Positions 11,213 through 25,836 are shown, counted from the first letter of the stretch. The stretch: 64,000 nt of DNA from Paraescarpia echinospica (GCA_020002185.1 CM034531.1:47508102-47572101), one strand, 5' to 3'. The notes: generated by a model not told the origin, from the sequence alone. A program made the numbers and translations.

Positions 11213-11213
11213 A

Positions 11214-11797
11214 GTTAATATGGCATACTGGGCAGCTGTATTTGTCCAGGATCTCGAATGTGTCATCACATATAAAATATCATACATGTCAGAGCCATGC
11301 TAATTGTCACTTTGTCTCCGGTATAGGTAGATGCGGATGTACAGCAAAATGTCAGGAAGCTGGTATGCAGTACCATCGAAGACAGCGAACACATACAGTG
11401 ATGTCATCGATATACAAACCGATGTAGTTCACCGAAGAATGCTCGACACTGAACCTGTCTCACAGCATCAAGAGTTGTTGCCCGAAGACTCATGCTGTAT
11501 CTGCCAGACCCTGGCACCCACCGTTCCATCACCAACTGCCGAGCTAGTCAGGCGTCACCATATTCGTATGTCGAGCAACCTACATTCTACATTGGTTTTT
11601 AGTCAGTTAAGCTAACTTAAGCCAGTGCACACCCCATCGGCACTGGGGAATCTGTCACGGATGCAACACATGACACAATTGGGATCAATCGGTGGACATT
11701 CACATGACAAACCATTAATATGCAGCATGCTGCATAGCTGTACAATCTTGTCCGAGATCCTGGACAAATACAACTGCCCAGTATGCCATATTAACTT
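11214..11797. repeat. Inverted repeat of about 46 bp enclosing short unknown frames
   Basis: The left arm at about 11214-11259 (AGTTAATATGGCATACTGGG onward) and right arm at about 11752-11797 are reverse complements with two or three mismatches. Read outward, both arms encode EILDKY-x-CPVCHIN, a Cys-x2-Cys motif. Between them a frame at 11331-11615 contains DSCCICQ, another Cys-rich piece. No zinc-finger family can be assigned, and gene status is doubtful. Confidence 0.55.
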
Positions 11798-11810
11798 GGA
11801 GAACTAGTGG

Positions 11811-13890
11811 TACTAAGCACAGTAGTCCAATCTCCTGTAAAGAAAAGCATATTTTCAGTAAACAAAAATAAGTATCATTGAAGTGTTGGGATTAAATAAT
11901 TATGGAATTTTCATTCTCATAATCAGTAAATATTAAAAAAAATTTCATGTGTGACCTGCAGCATTTCACAAGAAAAACGGCAGCAAGAAATGTGCTACTA
12001 CAGCTGCATCTGTACATGTTTATATCTTAGGAACAGCCAGTGTTTACCGGGGTTGTTCCGGAGTAGGGAGGGGGCGGGTTGATACAACATGTAGACATTA
12101 GTAGAATATGCTCTTTTTTTTAAATGGTGAAACATTTTAACTATTTTTTCTTTACAAGGTGTTCATTGTAATTACATGAATTAAAATTTTTTCAATTTCA
12201 TTACAGTGATGCCTGATCTTTGTCAATATTATAGACTGATTTGAATTCTGCTAATCAGTAAAGCGCATTTATATGTTTTGTTTTCAGTATACAAATTCAT
12301 GTCAGTGTCTGCCATGTGTAAATACTACACATATTCATGTTTGACATTTTAAGGTTCTGCCTGAGGTTGAATGGTCAAGGTGAATGTCGGAAATGACAAA
12401 ATGAGGTGTTATTGTGATGCTAACAGTATATTTTCCTCGTCAAATATTCAAAGGTTCATATCATGTATGCTTACCTTCTTTAAAAAATAATAATATATTT
12501 TATAAACTTATTTCTGAGTCATCGCCATATGCTAAATACTTTTAAAGGTGTATTAATATGCCTGTGGGTATAATATAAGTGCGGAAGTCAACTTAGTTTT
12601 CCATGTCCAAGATGTTATTATTAAAATGTGTATGAAAACAAATATATATGTAAATGTGCACATTAAAATTTGTTGACAACTTATACGTGGTTGATTGTTA
12701 TAAATTTGAAATTACCTGGATTTATCAAATGTGGGCCTCCCGCAGACAATGTTCCTCCCTGTGTCTGCCTGACCCAGGTGACCTCCTTCGCTCCTCTTCT
12801 GCCTCGTCTCATTCCCATTCTTGAGTTGCAGTGTGGCCTCTAGCAAAATCATAATTCAAGTTACGTATTATGCATTCATATATTGCTGTGGCGAGAATAT
12901 ATACACATATTGGTAAATACACAAGAATAGCTGGCATATGTCAGTTGAAAGGTATCACAGGATACCAATTACATAAACTATAGCCAGGCACCAAGGACCA
13001 CAATGGAAACAAGTGCGAGCATATGTATTTACACGTTTACATTTTTATATTGAATAAAATCGTCGTTACCATCATGGACATGGTTGTCATATAAAAATCT
13101 CATTTTGCATAAACTACAATGCAAATCAACAACATTCTGCAGTAATAGTATCAAAATGTGAGTCACAAAACACTGTTTTAATAATTATGGTCACCAATAT
13201 TATACTCCAGTGTTTGACGTTCTGTTGCACGAAATTACGGATGCTCCCTGACTAAGTTAATTGCACGATCAAAAGGGGCCTACTGCCAAACCAATGTAAC
13301 TTGTCATTTCGCACCCTCACGTCATCTATTCTCTATATGTATTGTCGCAATAACATAGTTTATTAACAAGATCCTACGTAACCAAATACAATGCATATCA
13401 AATATTATACTCGTTGTCACAGCCTCTGACTGAATCTCTGGCTGATATCGTCATGGACCTGGTGACTGGTTTAGCCTAGGCTTAGACTTAGTCAGCCTCG
13501 AGTCGAGCATAGACGTTCGCAAGTTGCATTTCTCGTTGTATTAATACACGGCTACGCGTTCTTGTTGCTAAATGCGATAGTGTAATACGTACCTTCGTAC
13601 AACCATTTTGGAATCTTCATCTTGATACACCAAAGCACGTGTGTGTTGTTATTGTTTTCGAATACCGATCTCGCGTAAAGCACGTGACCGAAATGGCGCA
13701 GGAGGTCGACAGCGCAATTGGCTTTCGTCAGCTATACCCGGTGTAACGACAAATCTTTTCTTTTTGACAATTAAAAAACAAGTATGCATTTTTTATTAAA
13801 TCGACTGTGCGCACTAGTTAAACTATTCACATATTATACGTCTGGACGTAACACAACCGGATTGGCGATGGGCAAACGAATTGGTTGAGG
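11811..13890. other. No gene recognised
   Basis: AT-rich, about 2 kb. It has short frames only, with no domain, TIR or tandem array that I can support. A CACGTG-containing, less AT-rich patch near 13640-13740 could be a promoter but has no supported gene after it. Confidence 0.35.
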
Positions 13891-13895
13891 ACCTT

Positions 13896-14559
13896 TAAGT
13901 TAGATCTCACTCTCAGTGCCACTGGACTCAGTGTTTGAACTTTGACATGTCCATTTTCGAATACCACCCATGGCTGTACCCTCACTTTTTAAAAGAAATG
14001 TAGTTGAATGGTTCCATGATTCATGTTAACCAAAATTGTACAGGGCAGAGCTATGATAAAAAATAAGCAGGAATTAACTCCCCTTTTGTTCTATCCCCGT
14101 CGACACTCTTTACATTCGCAGTAATGGCTATGCATTTAAACACATGGCAGGTAGATAGATTATTTTTAACTTTATGCATACTGCAATTTTTCTGCCCAAA
14201 GTTTACATTGGCTCTTATGAATATGAAATTTTTTCAGCCAGAGCCCCCATTTGTTTTGGTATCAAAGAAAATGACCACCGTTTTGTGCAAATATTGACAC
14301 ATTTCAAAACGGCCTTCCTTAATCTGCATGATATTTCTATGGACCCAAGTATAATACTGGGATGAATACAGTTAGAGGATCGTGATGCATTCTTTGTGAA
14401 ATCTGTTCAGAATAATAATCCATGTTTGCTTAACATTCGTGTAAAACTATTATTTAAATGCTTAATTCTTTGTTACAGGTGGACTGCTGTGCATTACAAA
14501 CAGCAGGTGATTTATAATTCTTTGTTTGGGGCAGGTGATGCTGCAGAATGGGAATTAGA
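13896..14559 (+). repeat. Block repeated at 24336-25026
   Basis: Begins at TTAAGTTAGATCTCACTCTC and ends at GAATTAGAC, matching 24336-25026 closely with indels of a few tens of bases. Both copies contain a polypyrimidine/AG boundary (TTCTTTGTTACAG at 14479) followed by an open stretch reading WTAVHYKQQ...SLFGAGDAAEWELD, which may be an exon of an unidentified gene or element. A G homopolymer follows immediately here but not in the other copy. Confidence 0.85.
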
Positions 14560-14725
14560 CGGGGGGGGGGAGGTGTAGGGACGACAAAACCATTACGTTA
14601 CGCTAGTCATCGACATCGTCTAAACTCTAGTGACTGTATGATAGGCTGTAAATGATAGACTAAATTCAATAAATACACTAACTTAGTACAGTCAGTTGGC
14701 CTAATACTACAAGTACAACACTCAC

Positions 14726-14789
14726 TAAATTTTTGCATTACACGTTTCTTTTTGGTTGGCGGTGACGTCGTTTCGCTGTCAGCCATCAT
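14726..14789 (-). CDS. Possible first coding exon, unidentified
   Basis: ATG at 14789 opens a 64-nt stretch rich in Ser/Thr and then basic residues (SPPTKKKR), followed by a GTGAGT donor at 14720-14725. The surroundings are richer in CpG than the neighbouring sequence. Downstream exons were not identified, although the 13896-14559 block lies in that direction. It could be chance; the NLS-like KKKR and good donor are the only evidence. Confidence 0.25.
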
Positions 14790-15651
14790 TTCGTGCCGCG
14801 TGACTTCGTTTTGTTTGATAGCGGAAATGCGAATTTGTCATTACACTGTTTCCTATTGGTTAGATTACGAAAAGACTCAGCGAATGAAAAACCATGTCAC
14901 AACATGCTGCATACATATGCTGCCACCTGAATATAGTGGAAGCTAAATTGGAGGAACACGGAAGTGATTGGCGAACATGGTGACAGTCCGTAATATTTTT
15001 ATCCCTCGCCGTAATACCGTAACTTGAGGTGACTTTCCGGAATGATTCCGGACAATCCGGAATGGTAAGCAGGTCTGCTACGTACATATCTCCAGTTTAC
15101 CTGTGGATTACGAATTAGAACATCAAAGCAACGAGTGTGAAACTGATGTGCATAACAGACAGGGAAGGGGTATCTTTCTTAAAACAAACACACTTCTAGT
15201 GCAGAGGTGTGAACAGGCCAGCGTTATAAGGGGATGGTCCTCAAAAATGGCTCGACGAATACCAAGATTGGCACCTAACCAGTATTTTCTTGTTGTGTCG
15301 AGACTCCGCTGTAGATGTCGCGGCGGTTAATTTACTTCTACTTCTGACATTGTGCTAATTACAAAATATTAAACACTACACGAAACGAAAGAATGTAAAC
15401 ATTGGAGCACCAATGCGTGTAGATTACTTCTTGACGTTGAATGACCGACAATATAAACAATACTAAACTATGCATTAATATAAACACAAGCAGAACATCC
15501 TGTTTCAAACCTATCCGCAGGAGGGCACCACTCGAAATTATAGCGCCAACTACATTTTCGCTAATTTGAGGGGTTACCTGGATCCACATATAACATAAAT
15601 AAGCAAGCAACATACGAACAAGAAACAGACTCGTGTATAATTTAGGTGAAC

Positions 15652-15657
15652 TTTATT
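15652..15657 (-). promoter_or_regulatory. Poly(A) signal of tubulin copy 1
   Basis: AATAAA on the minus strand, about 160 nt after the stop codon at 15816 and conserved in copy 2 at 31004-31009. Confidence 0.75.
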
Positions 15658-15815
15658 TGAACAAATCAGAAGTTTCAACGACCTCCAACAACGTCGTCAA
15701 ATTGACCAACAGAGACAGATTTGCCATCGTATTACAAAGCTCGTTCTTTTGAGACCATCCGATGATGGACGCTGAATGTTCGTTCAGCCACCATTGGAAA
15801 GAGTCAACAGATGGC

Positions 15816-18569
<2,754 letters not shown>

Positions 18570-18572
<3 letters not shown>

Positions 18573-18668
18573 ATTGGTTGTTTAGTGTTGGGAAGATTGG
18601 CAAAATCGAGGAAGTCGATTCGGCAAACAAATTCTCTCAACGTGTTCAATGGACGTCGTGAGAACAGC
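18570..18668 (-). other. Tubulin copy 1 exon 1 (5' leader)
   Basis: Leader from the expected start site about 30 nt below the TATA box to the ATG, which directly abuts the GTAAGT donor. The leader contains TTCTCACGACGTCCATTGAA, a segment shared with copy 2 and with the orphan promoter at 41759-41870. The start-site position is inferred from TATA spacing. Confidence 0.65.
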
Positions 18669-18694
18669 GTTAATGTATTCCAGCGCAACAGTCC

Positions 18695-18702
18695 CTTTTA
18701 TA
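18695..18702 (-). promoter_or_regulatory. TATA box of tubulin copy 1
   Basis: TATAAAAG on the minus strand, conserved in copy 2 at 34117-34124. A CACGTG E-box lies about 40 bp upstream in GCGTCACGTGACC, also conserved. These features are typical of strongly transcribed genes. Confidence 0.8.
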
Positions 18703-18909
18703 GGCTGCTGGCGTCGTCAAGGCAGCGGGTTTGCGTCACGTGACCCGATTCTTCGCGACGGCTCAAATCGCGGCAACTATTTGTTTGGGCACGCGTAGGC
18801 GGACCAGAATATAGCGGTCAATATTGGCGGAATATATTAGTAGGCCATGACATGTTCTGACAGATACAAAACATGCTCCAGGAGATTATACTTTGCAATA
18901 AAAACACCC

Positions 18910-21900
18910 GGGAGGCTGGTCTGCGCATGCGTCAGCTGTGGTCGTTTCTTTTCGTTCGTTCCGACAGCTATTGCATTAATCTCGAGATCAACATATTTTG
19001 ATTTGTTTTAACTTGATTATATACATCTATAACGATATCTAGATGTAGCCGCCTGGTGATATTTGTGTTCTAAAGTTTCTAAATACGGTTTTAGTACACT
19101 GGCTTCCTTAGCAACAAGTCACGACATTGATTGGCATAACAAGATGGCGTAAATTGTAAACACTGAGTTGGAAAGCGCGCGTAACACAAACCCCCCAAAG
19201 TCAACTGAAACAATAGTGCTGGTTTTCAAAATAATTTTATTTACTCAGGCTGCATTCAGAATAAACTAAATTACTCGCAACTAGAGCCTTATTTCTACCG
19301 CATTTAGTATTCTTAAGTCTCGCCTCAACTGTACACTTCGTGTAAACAAAGGCTATAGTACGTATAGCTCCATCCATATAGAAACGCGCAGGTCAGGCTG
19401 CTAACTAATTGATTGCCAAATCTAATAGGAGCACCAATATACCTTTATACTAACAGGCTTTTCGCACAGGACGTCTTTTAAAACCCGGAGTCGCCCTGGG
19501 TAAAAATCCCTTGTTAGCTGCACTATATAATAAAGACGTCTTGTCTGCACTTGAAATTTAAATAGATCATTTAACCTGATACCTGTGCGAAATCTTTCAA
19601 TTGAGAGAGGGAGAGACTTGGCTTGCAACTGGTTTCTTTTGTGAAATCCTATAACAGCATTGAACATTTTATTGTAAGTACATTTTATTTTTCAACATTT
19701 TAAAATCTACACCATATTGTTTTTATTTTTTGTATTGTTTTTAAGCCTTCACTATTTATGTCGGAGTATCTGGACAGTCGTACAGCGGCATAATTTATTT
19801 ATTATTTATTTTTTAACACATTTTAAACTACCTGAAAATTGGCAGGAAACTTGTCACCATAAGATGGGCCTACGGGTAACAACAGCTTTCATACTGATGG
19901 TCGCATTCATGGCGGGTCTTCGACATGGTAATGGTTTTACATCAGCATCACTTCCTGATAATATAAATGCTGGATTCCAGTTTGTGGGTGAGAGGAGGAT
20001 CCAGACAGCTTTGTTGTTTGGAGCTGATATGTACATCAAGCGTGTCGTGAGCAGACAGTCACGATATCCATCTGCGAACCAGCGAACAATGTCCACTTAT
20101 CTGTTACTTGCACTACTGATCTCGGGTGATGTACAGTTGAACCCCGGACCAGTTAAGTATCCATGTGGAGTATGTAAAAAGGCTGTTGCCAGAAATCATC
20201 GTGCTATGTGTTGCGACGAATGCGACACATGGATCCACATTGGTTGTTGCGGGGTATCACCCAAAGAGTATCGCCATTTACAACATTCTAATGTCAGCTG
20301 GTACTGCACTCACTGTTCATTACCAAATTTCTCAAACTCCTTTTTTAACGACAGCTCCATATTAAGTGACCCTAACCCATATGACTTGTTGTCAGACTCA
20401 GTGTCTGAAAATGGTGACAACATTGCAGACTCTGAGTCCGAACCTACAAACCGGAACAAACCAACCAACAAGCCTAAATCAAAACCAATTAAGATTATGG
20501 TCATTAACTGCAACAGCATACTAAGCACAGATAAACGCACCCAGTTTATGAGTACTGTGGAGGCCGAGGGTCCCGATGTAGTGATTGGCACAGAGTCGCA
20601 CGTAGATGCATCGGTGTCTGATGGAGAAATCTTCCATCCAGGATACGATGTCTACCGAAAAGACCGAGACAGGAATGGTGGAGGAGTATTCGTTGCCATA
20701 AAGAATTGTTTTATTTCGTCGGGGATGCCCGAGTTTGACTCTGACTGTGAAACTGTATGGGCAAGAATACAGGTGTTCGGGTGCCGGACCCTGATAGTGG
20801 GATCATATTATAGACCACCTAACTCCACTATCGATGCACTATCTGGTCTGGAGAATTCGCTAGGCCGTATTAGCTCGAAATATCCAGCGGCAAACATTGT
20901 TTTGGGGGGTGATTTTAATATGCCGGGCATCGACTGGGAAACCAAGTCGGTGATCAGAAACCCCCAGTATGGCAATGGTATGAGTCAGAAGCTGATTGAT
21001 ATCGGCAATGACTTTTCATTGGACCAAGTGGTCAGAATACCAACACGCCTCAACAATATACTGGACCTGATTCTTACCACAAACCCTAACCTGTTCAGAA
21101 ATATCTCTACTATCAACGGAATTAGCGACCATGACATTGTCACCACCGATCTCGACATGAAAGTACCAATGAACAAGAAGAAAGCCAGAACCGTTTATAT
21201 ATATAAACGAGCAAACATTGGTGCCATTAAAAAAGAGTTATATGAATTTAATATAAACTTGTTTGGAGAGGATTTCAATTTGCGATCAGTTAATGAGAAC
21301 TGGAATATGTTTAAATTAATTGTACTGGATAGCATGAACAGATTCATTCCCACAAAGAAACTATCAACTAGGAATAATCTCCCATGGATGACAAGACATA
21401 TTCACAGACTAATCCGCAAGAAACAGAGACTATATAACAAAGCAAAAAAGACACAAAACAATCAGGATTGGGCTGTCTTCAGGAAGCTCCGGACACATGT
21501 AAAAACAGAACTAACCGCTGCGTATCATAACTATATTGATAGCATGCTTGACGTCGAGTGTAATGAAGAAAGGTCAATCCCTAAGAAATTTTGGTCATAC
21601 GTCAAAAATATAAGAAAGGACTTTGTTGGTATACCATCACTGAAAGACCACAATAATCACCTGGTTTCGTCTAGTAAGGGGAAAGCAGATATACTGTCAA
21701 AGCAGTACCAAACTGTCTTCACAAAGGAAGATCTTGTCAACATCCCAGTCATGCCTCAGTCACCATATTCCGCAATGCCGGGAATCACAGTCACTGTATA
21801 TGGAGTACACAAGTTGTTACTCAGACTGAAGCCCGGCAAAGCGCATGGCCCTGACGCAATCCCAAACAAAATTTTAATGGAGACAGCTGATCAAATTGCA

Positions 21901-23388
21901 CCTTGCCTGGCTAGAATATTCCAACAATCCATCGACACGGGTGAGGTCCCCCTTGACTGGAAACATGCTAATATATCAGCAGTATTCAAGAAGGGTGACA
22001 AATCAATCGCAGCAAACTATAGGCCAGTATCCCTCACATCAGTATGCTGCAAGCTATTTGAACACATTATCTACAGCAACATAAAGGACCATCTGGACTC
22101 TAATAACATCATCGTAGAGTACCAGCATGGGTTCAGGAATAAACATTCATGTGAGACACAATTAATTGGTGCCACAGAAGACATTGCAAAGAATATAGAT
22201 AACGGCCACCAAACTGATCTCCTAATACTGGACTTTTCTAAGGCCTTTGACACCGTGCCTCATGCACGCCTTATGGGAAAACTCCAGTATTACGGGGTCA
22301 GTGATGGAGTCACCAACTGGATTTCAAATTGGCTAACTGACAGAAAGCAGAATGTAGTAGTAGATGGCGAGTCGTCAGAAGAAGTGACAGTCGAGTCTGG
22401 GGTACCACAGGGCACTGTACTGGGCCCACTTCTTTTTTTATTATATGTCAATGATATAGGAGAGGGGATCACCTCTAATATCCGGCTTTTTGCCGACGAT
22501 TGTATTCTATACAGGTGTATCAATGACAGTAATGATGTAGAAGCCCTCCAGTCCGACCTGCATAGGCTGGTGGACTGGTCTGCAACCTGGCAGATGCATT
22601 TTAATATCAATAAATGCTCAGTTATGCATATCACCAAGAAGAGAACTATCCACCGATCTCAGTATACCATCAATGGAGACAGCCTGGGAACTGTACACCA
22701 TCACCCGTACCTAGGAGTGGAGTTCTCTGATGACCTCAGATGGAACACTCACATATCCCACCTATCTGCCAAATCTAACCGTATATTAGGTTTTATCAAG
22801 AGAAATCTGTATAAATGCTCAGAGAAAACTAAACAATCGGCTTACTTTGCACTAGTCCGCCCTAATCTCGAATACGCGAGCGCTGCTTGGGATCCATACA
22901 CCAAAAAAAATATTAATGAACTTGAGAAAATACAGCGACGAGCAGCGAGATTTGTAATGGGTAACAACAGTCAGGAAAGCAGCGTAACATTAATGATGAA
23001 AACACTCAAGTGGGAGTCCCTAGAGCGCCGCAGAGAGGTCAGCCGCCTAGCAATGTTCTATAAATCTGTACATGGAGAAATAGCCCTTCCTTTGCCGAGC
23101 CACCTCGTTCACTCAATCAACAACACTCGTGGCCACAGTGAACGATTTATTCAGGTGCCGGCAAGGACTCAGGTTTATGCTAACAGCTTTTTTAATAGAA
23201 CAGTAAGGAACTGGAACGGACTAACCGAAACAGTTGTGTCTGCAGCCACGGTGGATACTTTTAAATCTAGGCTGGGCAGACGACTCTAAAAATTCCCTGT
23301 AGTGCTATGCCATATGCCCCCCGTCCCCTATATTGACGTAATGACCGTATGGTTTTTGCCAATTATTATATAGACATAGACATAGACC
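18910..23388 (+). mobile_element. Full-length-looking CR1-like non-LTR retrotransposon
   Basis: The limits come from comparison with the empty site in tubulin copy 2 (34330-34332): flank ...AATAAAAACACCC, then inserted DNA starting GGGAGGCTGG and ending in ATAGAC repeats, then CCCGTGAACAACGG. Length is about 4.48 kb. It has an 806-bp leader, one 1190-codon open frame and a 100-bp 3' tail ending in short ATAGAC repeats, as in elements that end in simple repeats instead of poly(A). The target duplication is at most CCC. The clade (CR1/L2/Rex group) is inferred from the PHD-APE-RT organisation and motifs. Confidence 0.9.
19717..23289 (+). CDS. Retrotransposon polyprotein: signal-like N terminus, 2A-like motif, PHD finger, APE endonuclease, reverse transcriptase
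   Basis: An uninterrupted frame of up to 1190 residues; the Met at residue 50 (19864) is the more plausible start, since the preceding segment is AT-rich leader, and Met125 (20089) is a further option. Residues 136-145 read SGDVQLNPGP, a 2A-like ribosome-skipping motif with Gln where Glu is usual; skipping would fall between Gly144 and Pro145. A PHD-type Cys4-His-Cys3 finger follows at about 149-199, then an acidic linker. The APE endonuclease is at about 259-475 (INCNS, GTESH, SYYRPP, GGDFNMPGIDW, SDHDIV). RT spans about 690-960 with NYRPVSL, DFSKAFDTVPH, SGVPQG (893) and the catalytic FADD (925-928). It would nick DNA and prime reverse transcription at the target. All key motifs survive, so it may be recently active. 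Confidence 0.93.
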   Translation: MFLFFVLFLSLHYLCRSIWTVVQRHNLFIIYFLTHFKLPENWQETCHHKMGLRVTTAFILMVAFMAGLRHGNGFTSASLPDNINAGFQFVGERRIQTALLFGADMYIKRVVSRQSRYPSANQRTMSTYLLLALLISGDVQLNPGPVKYPCGVCKKAVARNHRAMCCDECDTWIHIGCCGVSPKEYRHLQHSNVSWYCTHCSLPNFSNSFFNDSSILSDPNPYDLLSDSVSENGDNIADSESEPTNRNKPTNKPKSKPIKIMVINCNSILSTDKRTQFMSTVEAEGPDVVIGTESHVDASVSDGEIFHPGYDVYRKDRDRNGGGVFVAIKNCFISSGMPEFDSDCETVWARIQVFGCRTLIVGSYYRPPNSTIDALSGLENSLGRISSKYPAANIVLGGDFNMPGIDWETKSVIRNPQYGNGMSQKLIDIGNDFSLDQVVRIPTRLNNILDLILTTNPNLFRNISTINGISDHDIVTTDLDMKVPMNKKKARTVYIYKRANIGAIKKELYEFNINLFGEDFNLRSVNENWNMFKLIVLDSMNRFIPTKKLSTRNNLPWMTRHIHRLIRKKQRLYNKAKKTQNNQDWAVFRKLRTHVKTELTAAYHNYIDSMLDVECNEERSIPKKFWSYVKNIRKDFVGIPSLKDHNNHLVSSSKGKADILSKQYQTVFTKEDLVNIPVMPQSPYSAMPGITVTVYGVHKLLLRLKPGKAHGPDAIPNKILMETADQIAPCLARIFQQSIDTGEVPLDWKHANISAVFKKGDKSIAANYRPVSLTSVCCKLFEHIIYSNIKDHLDSNNIIVEYQHGFRNKHSCETQLIGATEDIAKNIDNGHQTDLLILDFSKAFDTVPHARLMGKLQYYGVSDGVTNWISNWLTDRKQNVVVDGESSEEVTVESGVPQGTVLGPLLFLLYVNDIGEGITSNIRLFADDCILYRCINDSNDVEALQSDLHRLVDWSATWQMHFNINKCSVMHITKKRTIHRSQYTINGDSLGTVHHHPYLGVEFSDDLRWNTHISHLSAKSNRILGFIKRNLYKCSEKTKQSAYFALVRPNLEYASAAWDPYTKKNINELEKIQRRAARFVMGNNSQESSVTLMMKTLKWESLERRREVSRLAMFYKSVHGEIALPLPSHLVHSINNTRGHSERFIQVPARTQVYANSFFNRTVRNWNGLTETVVSAATVDTFKSRLGRRL

Positions 23389-24335
23389 CGTGAACAACGG
23401 CTGCGAACACATTATTTTACCATTCAATATTTAGTTTTAGTTTTAGTTCAACCCATTTTAATTAAGATCGGTACTAGAAATTGAAGACTATTTTATTTTG
23501 ACATTCATGGGAGACGAGTTGATTGCTGATAATGTAAATACATACTTTGTTGGTATCTGGAAAAAAACTTTGAATAGAACATGGCAGTATGTGCATGTAT
23601 ATAAATATACATAATTTAATTACCATTTAGACAGTACAGAAAAATACTTTTCGTTGACAGATAGTTTACAGAAAATAGGCTTTTACGCAAAGGTCTTACG
23701 TGGAAAAATACCAAGGCGCATCAATAACATTATGTACCTGTTTTCGGTTGAACCATTGGGTCTATGACTATATATGTGGGGCTTAATTACGGTCTATGAT
23801 ATAGGCGGGAGTACCTGCTAAGTTGATTTTTGGAGATAAACATGGCAAAAAGGGACTTTGATTTAAAATATAAAAAATAAATATTAATTACTATATCACA
23901 TTTTAAATGGTAAATAACGGAGTTGTGTGAATGTATCATTGTATAAACCATATTAGGGGCCATCCATAAAATCCACAAAAACAAGGGCCTGTGTTGGAAG
24001 ATAGGGCAGAGGCGCGTGCCGGTGGGCACGAACATGAAGGCCCACGGGCAGTGGAAATGTCGAGGCGCATACCTTGCCGAGATGAAATTGACTGGTGTCG
24101 GTGTGGAAAATGCCGCAGCGATCTCCTTGTTCAGGAACAAGAACTGAATATGTCTGCTGCTAGGAGGCGGTTGCTACTCGACAGCAACGCTGTTGGTGAA
24201 GGTAATTATTAATCTGTTTAATTTATTGTTTAAATAACCGATGAGCCTAAGTTCCGGGCTGCGTATGAACAGCGAGAGATGATCGCTCGGGCCGGGACAC
24301 GTCACTTGTCTTACATTTGGGATCGGTTGACTTTT

Positions 24336-25026
24336 AACTTAAGTTAGATCTCACTCTCAGTGCCACTGGACTCAGTGTTTGAACTTTGACATGTCTATTT
24401 TCGAATACCACCCATGGCTGCACCCTCACTTTTTAAAAGAAATGTAGTTGAATGGTTCCATGATTCATGTGAACCAAAATTGTACAGAAAATAAGCAGGA
24501 ATTAACTCCCCTTTTGTTCTATCCCCGTCGACACTCTTCACATTCGCAGTAATGGCTATGCATGTATGAACAATATGTGGCAGTACTACTTTTTAAACAC
24601 ATGGCAGGTAGATAGATTATTTTTAACTTTATGCATACTGCAATTTTTCTGCCAAAATTTTACATTGGCTCTTATAAATAAAATATACCTTGAACATTTT
24701 TCAGCCAGAGCCCCCACTTGCTTTGGTGACAAAAGAATGACCACCGTTTTGTGCAAATATTGACACATTTCAAAACGGCCTTCCTTAATCTGCATGATAT
24801 TTCTATGGACCCAGGTATAATACTGGGATGAATACAGTTAGAGGATCGTGATGCATTCTTTGTGAAATCTGTTCAGAATAATAATCCATGTTTGCATAAC
24901 ATTCGTGTAAAACTATTATTTAAATGCTTAATTCTTTGTTACAGGTGGACTGCTGTGCATTACAAACAGCAGGGGATTTATAATTCTTTGTTTGGAGCAG
25001 GTGATGCTGCAGAATGGGAATTAGAC
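24336..25026 (+). repeat. Second copy of block 13896-14559
   Basis: Close match to 13896-14559 in the same orientation, with an extra stretch of about 28 bp near 24560-24590 and small deletions. It again contains TTCTTTGTTACAG followed by an open WTAVHYKQQGIYNSLFGAGD segment. Confidence 0.85.
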
Positions 25027-25836
25027 CGTCCAACAAACAAGTGCGTATATATGTGCATACATTGTTACAAGACCAGTGAAATGTGTTTTTAAATATTTAT
25101 TGAAATGTATTAATAATGAACACAATACAACATCATAGTAGCACTAGCAATACAAATATATATATAAATTTTATCAGCAATCTCATGCCTGATGCCCAAA
25201 TTATTAACAATCTTCCAGGGAAATTACTTAGTGGACTTACCATACGTCATCTACCATCCACATGCTAAGCAAATTCACATAATTGAACTGACTACCATTT
25301 GAACCTAACATAAAGAAAGATCATGTATTCAAAACTAACAGGTATGTCGCACTAATCCATGATGTAAACAATAACGGAATAAAATCAGAATTAACATGCA
25401 TTGAAATAGGTTGCAGAGGCTATGTATCTGAACCCAACAAATCTATGACTGACAACCTCCTTAAAATCTTTTGGAATAAAACCACCAACAAAACAAGTAA
25501 TTCAATCGTATGCTTGTCTAAACTAGTCCTGCTAACGCCATTCACCCTTTCTAAATGTAAAGACGAACCACACTGGTCTGAACCAAGACTAATTGAAATA
25601 TGATGACCATCACCCTAATATGACAATAATTACAAAATAAAATTTCCCTCAACAGAAAGTAATCCTATACATAAATGTGTTCATTTTCAATATGACTTAC
25701 TTTAACCGTTATTCATTATTTACCTCTGCTACAATATACTACTATACGTAGCTATTTACTGTATTCACACATGTACTTGGGTTATCGTTTCACACTTTAT
25801 TGTATTCTACTGTATGAATAAAGTGATACTCTCTCA

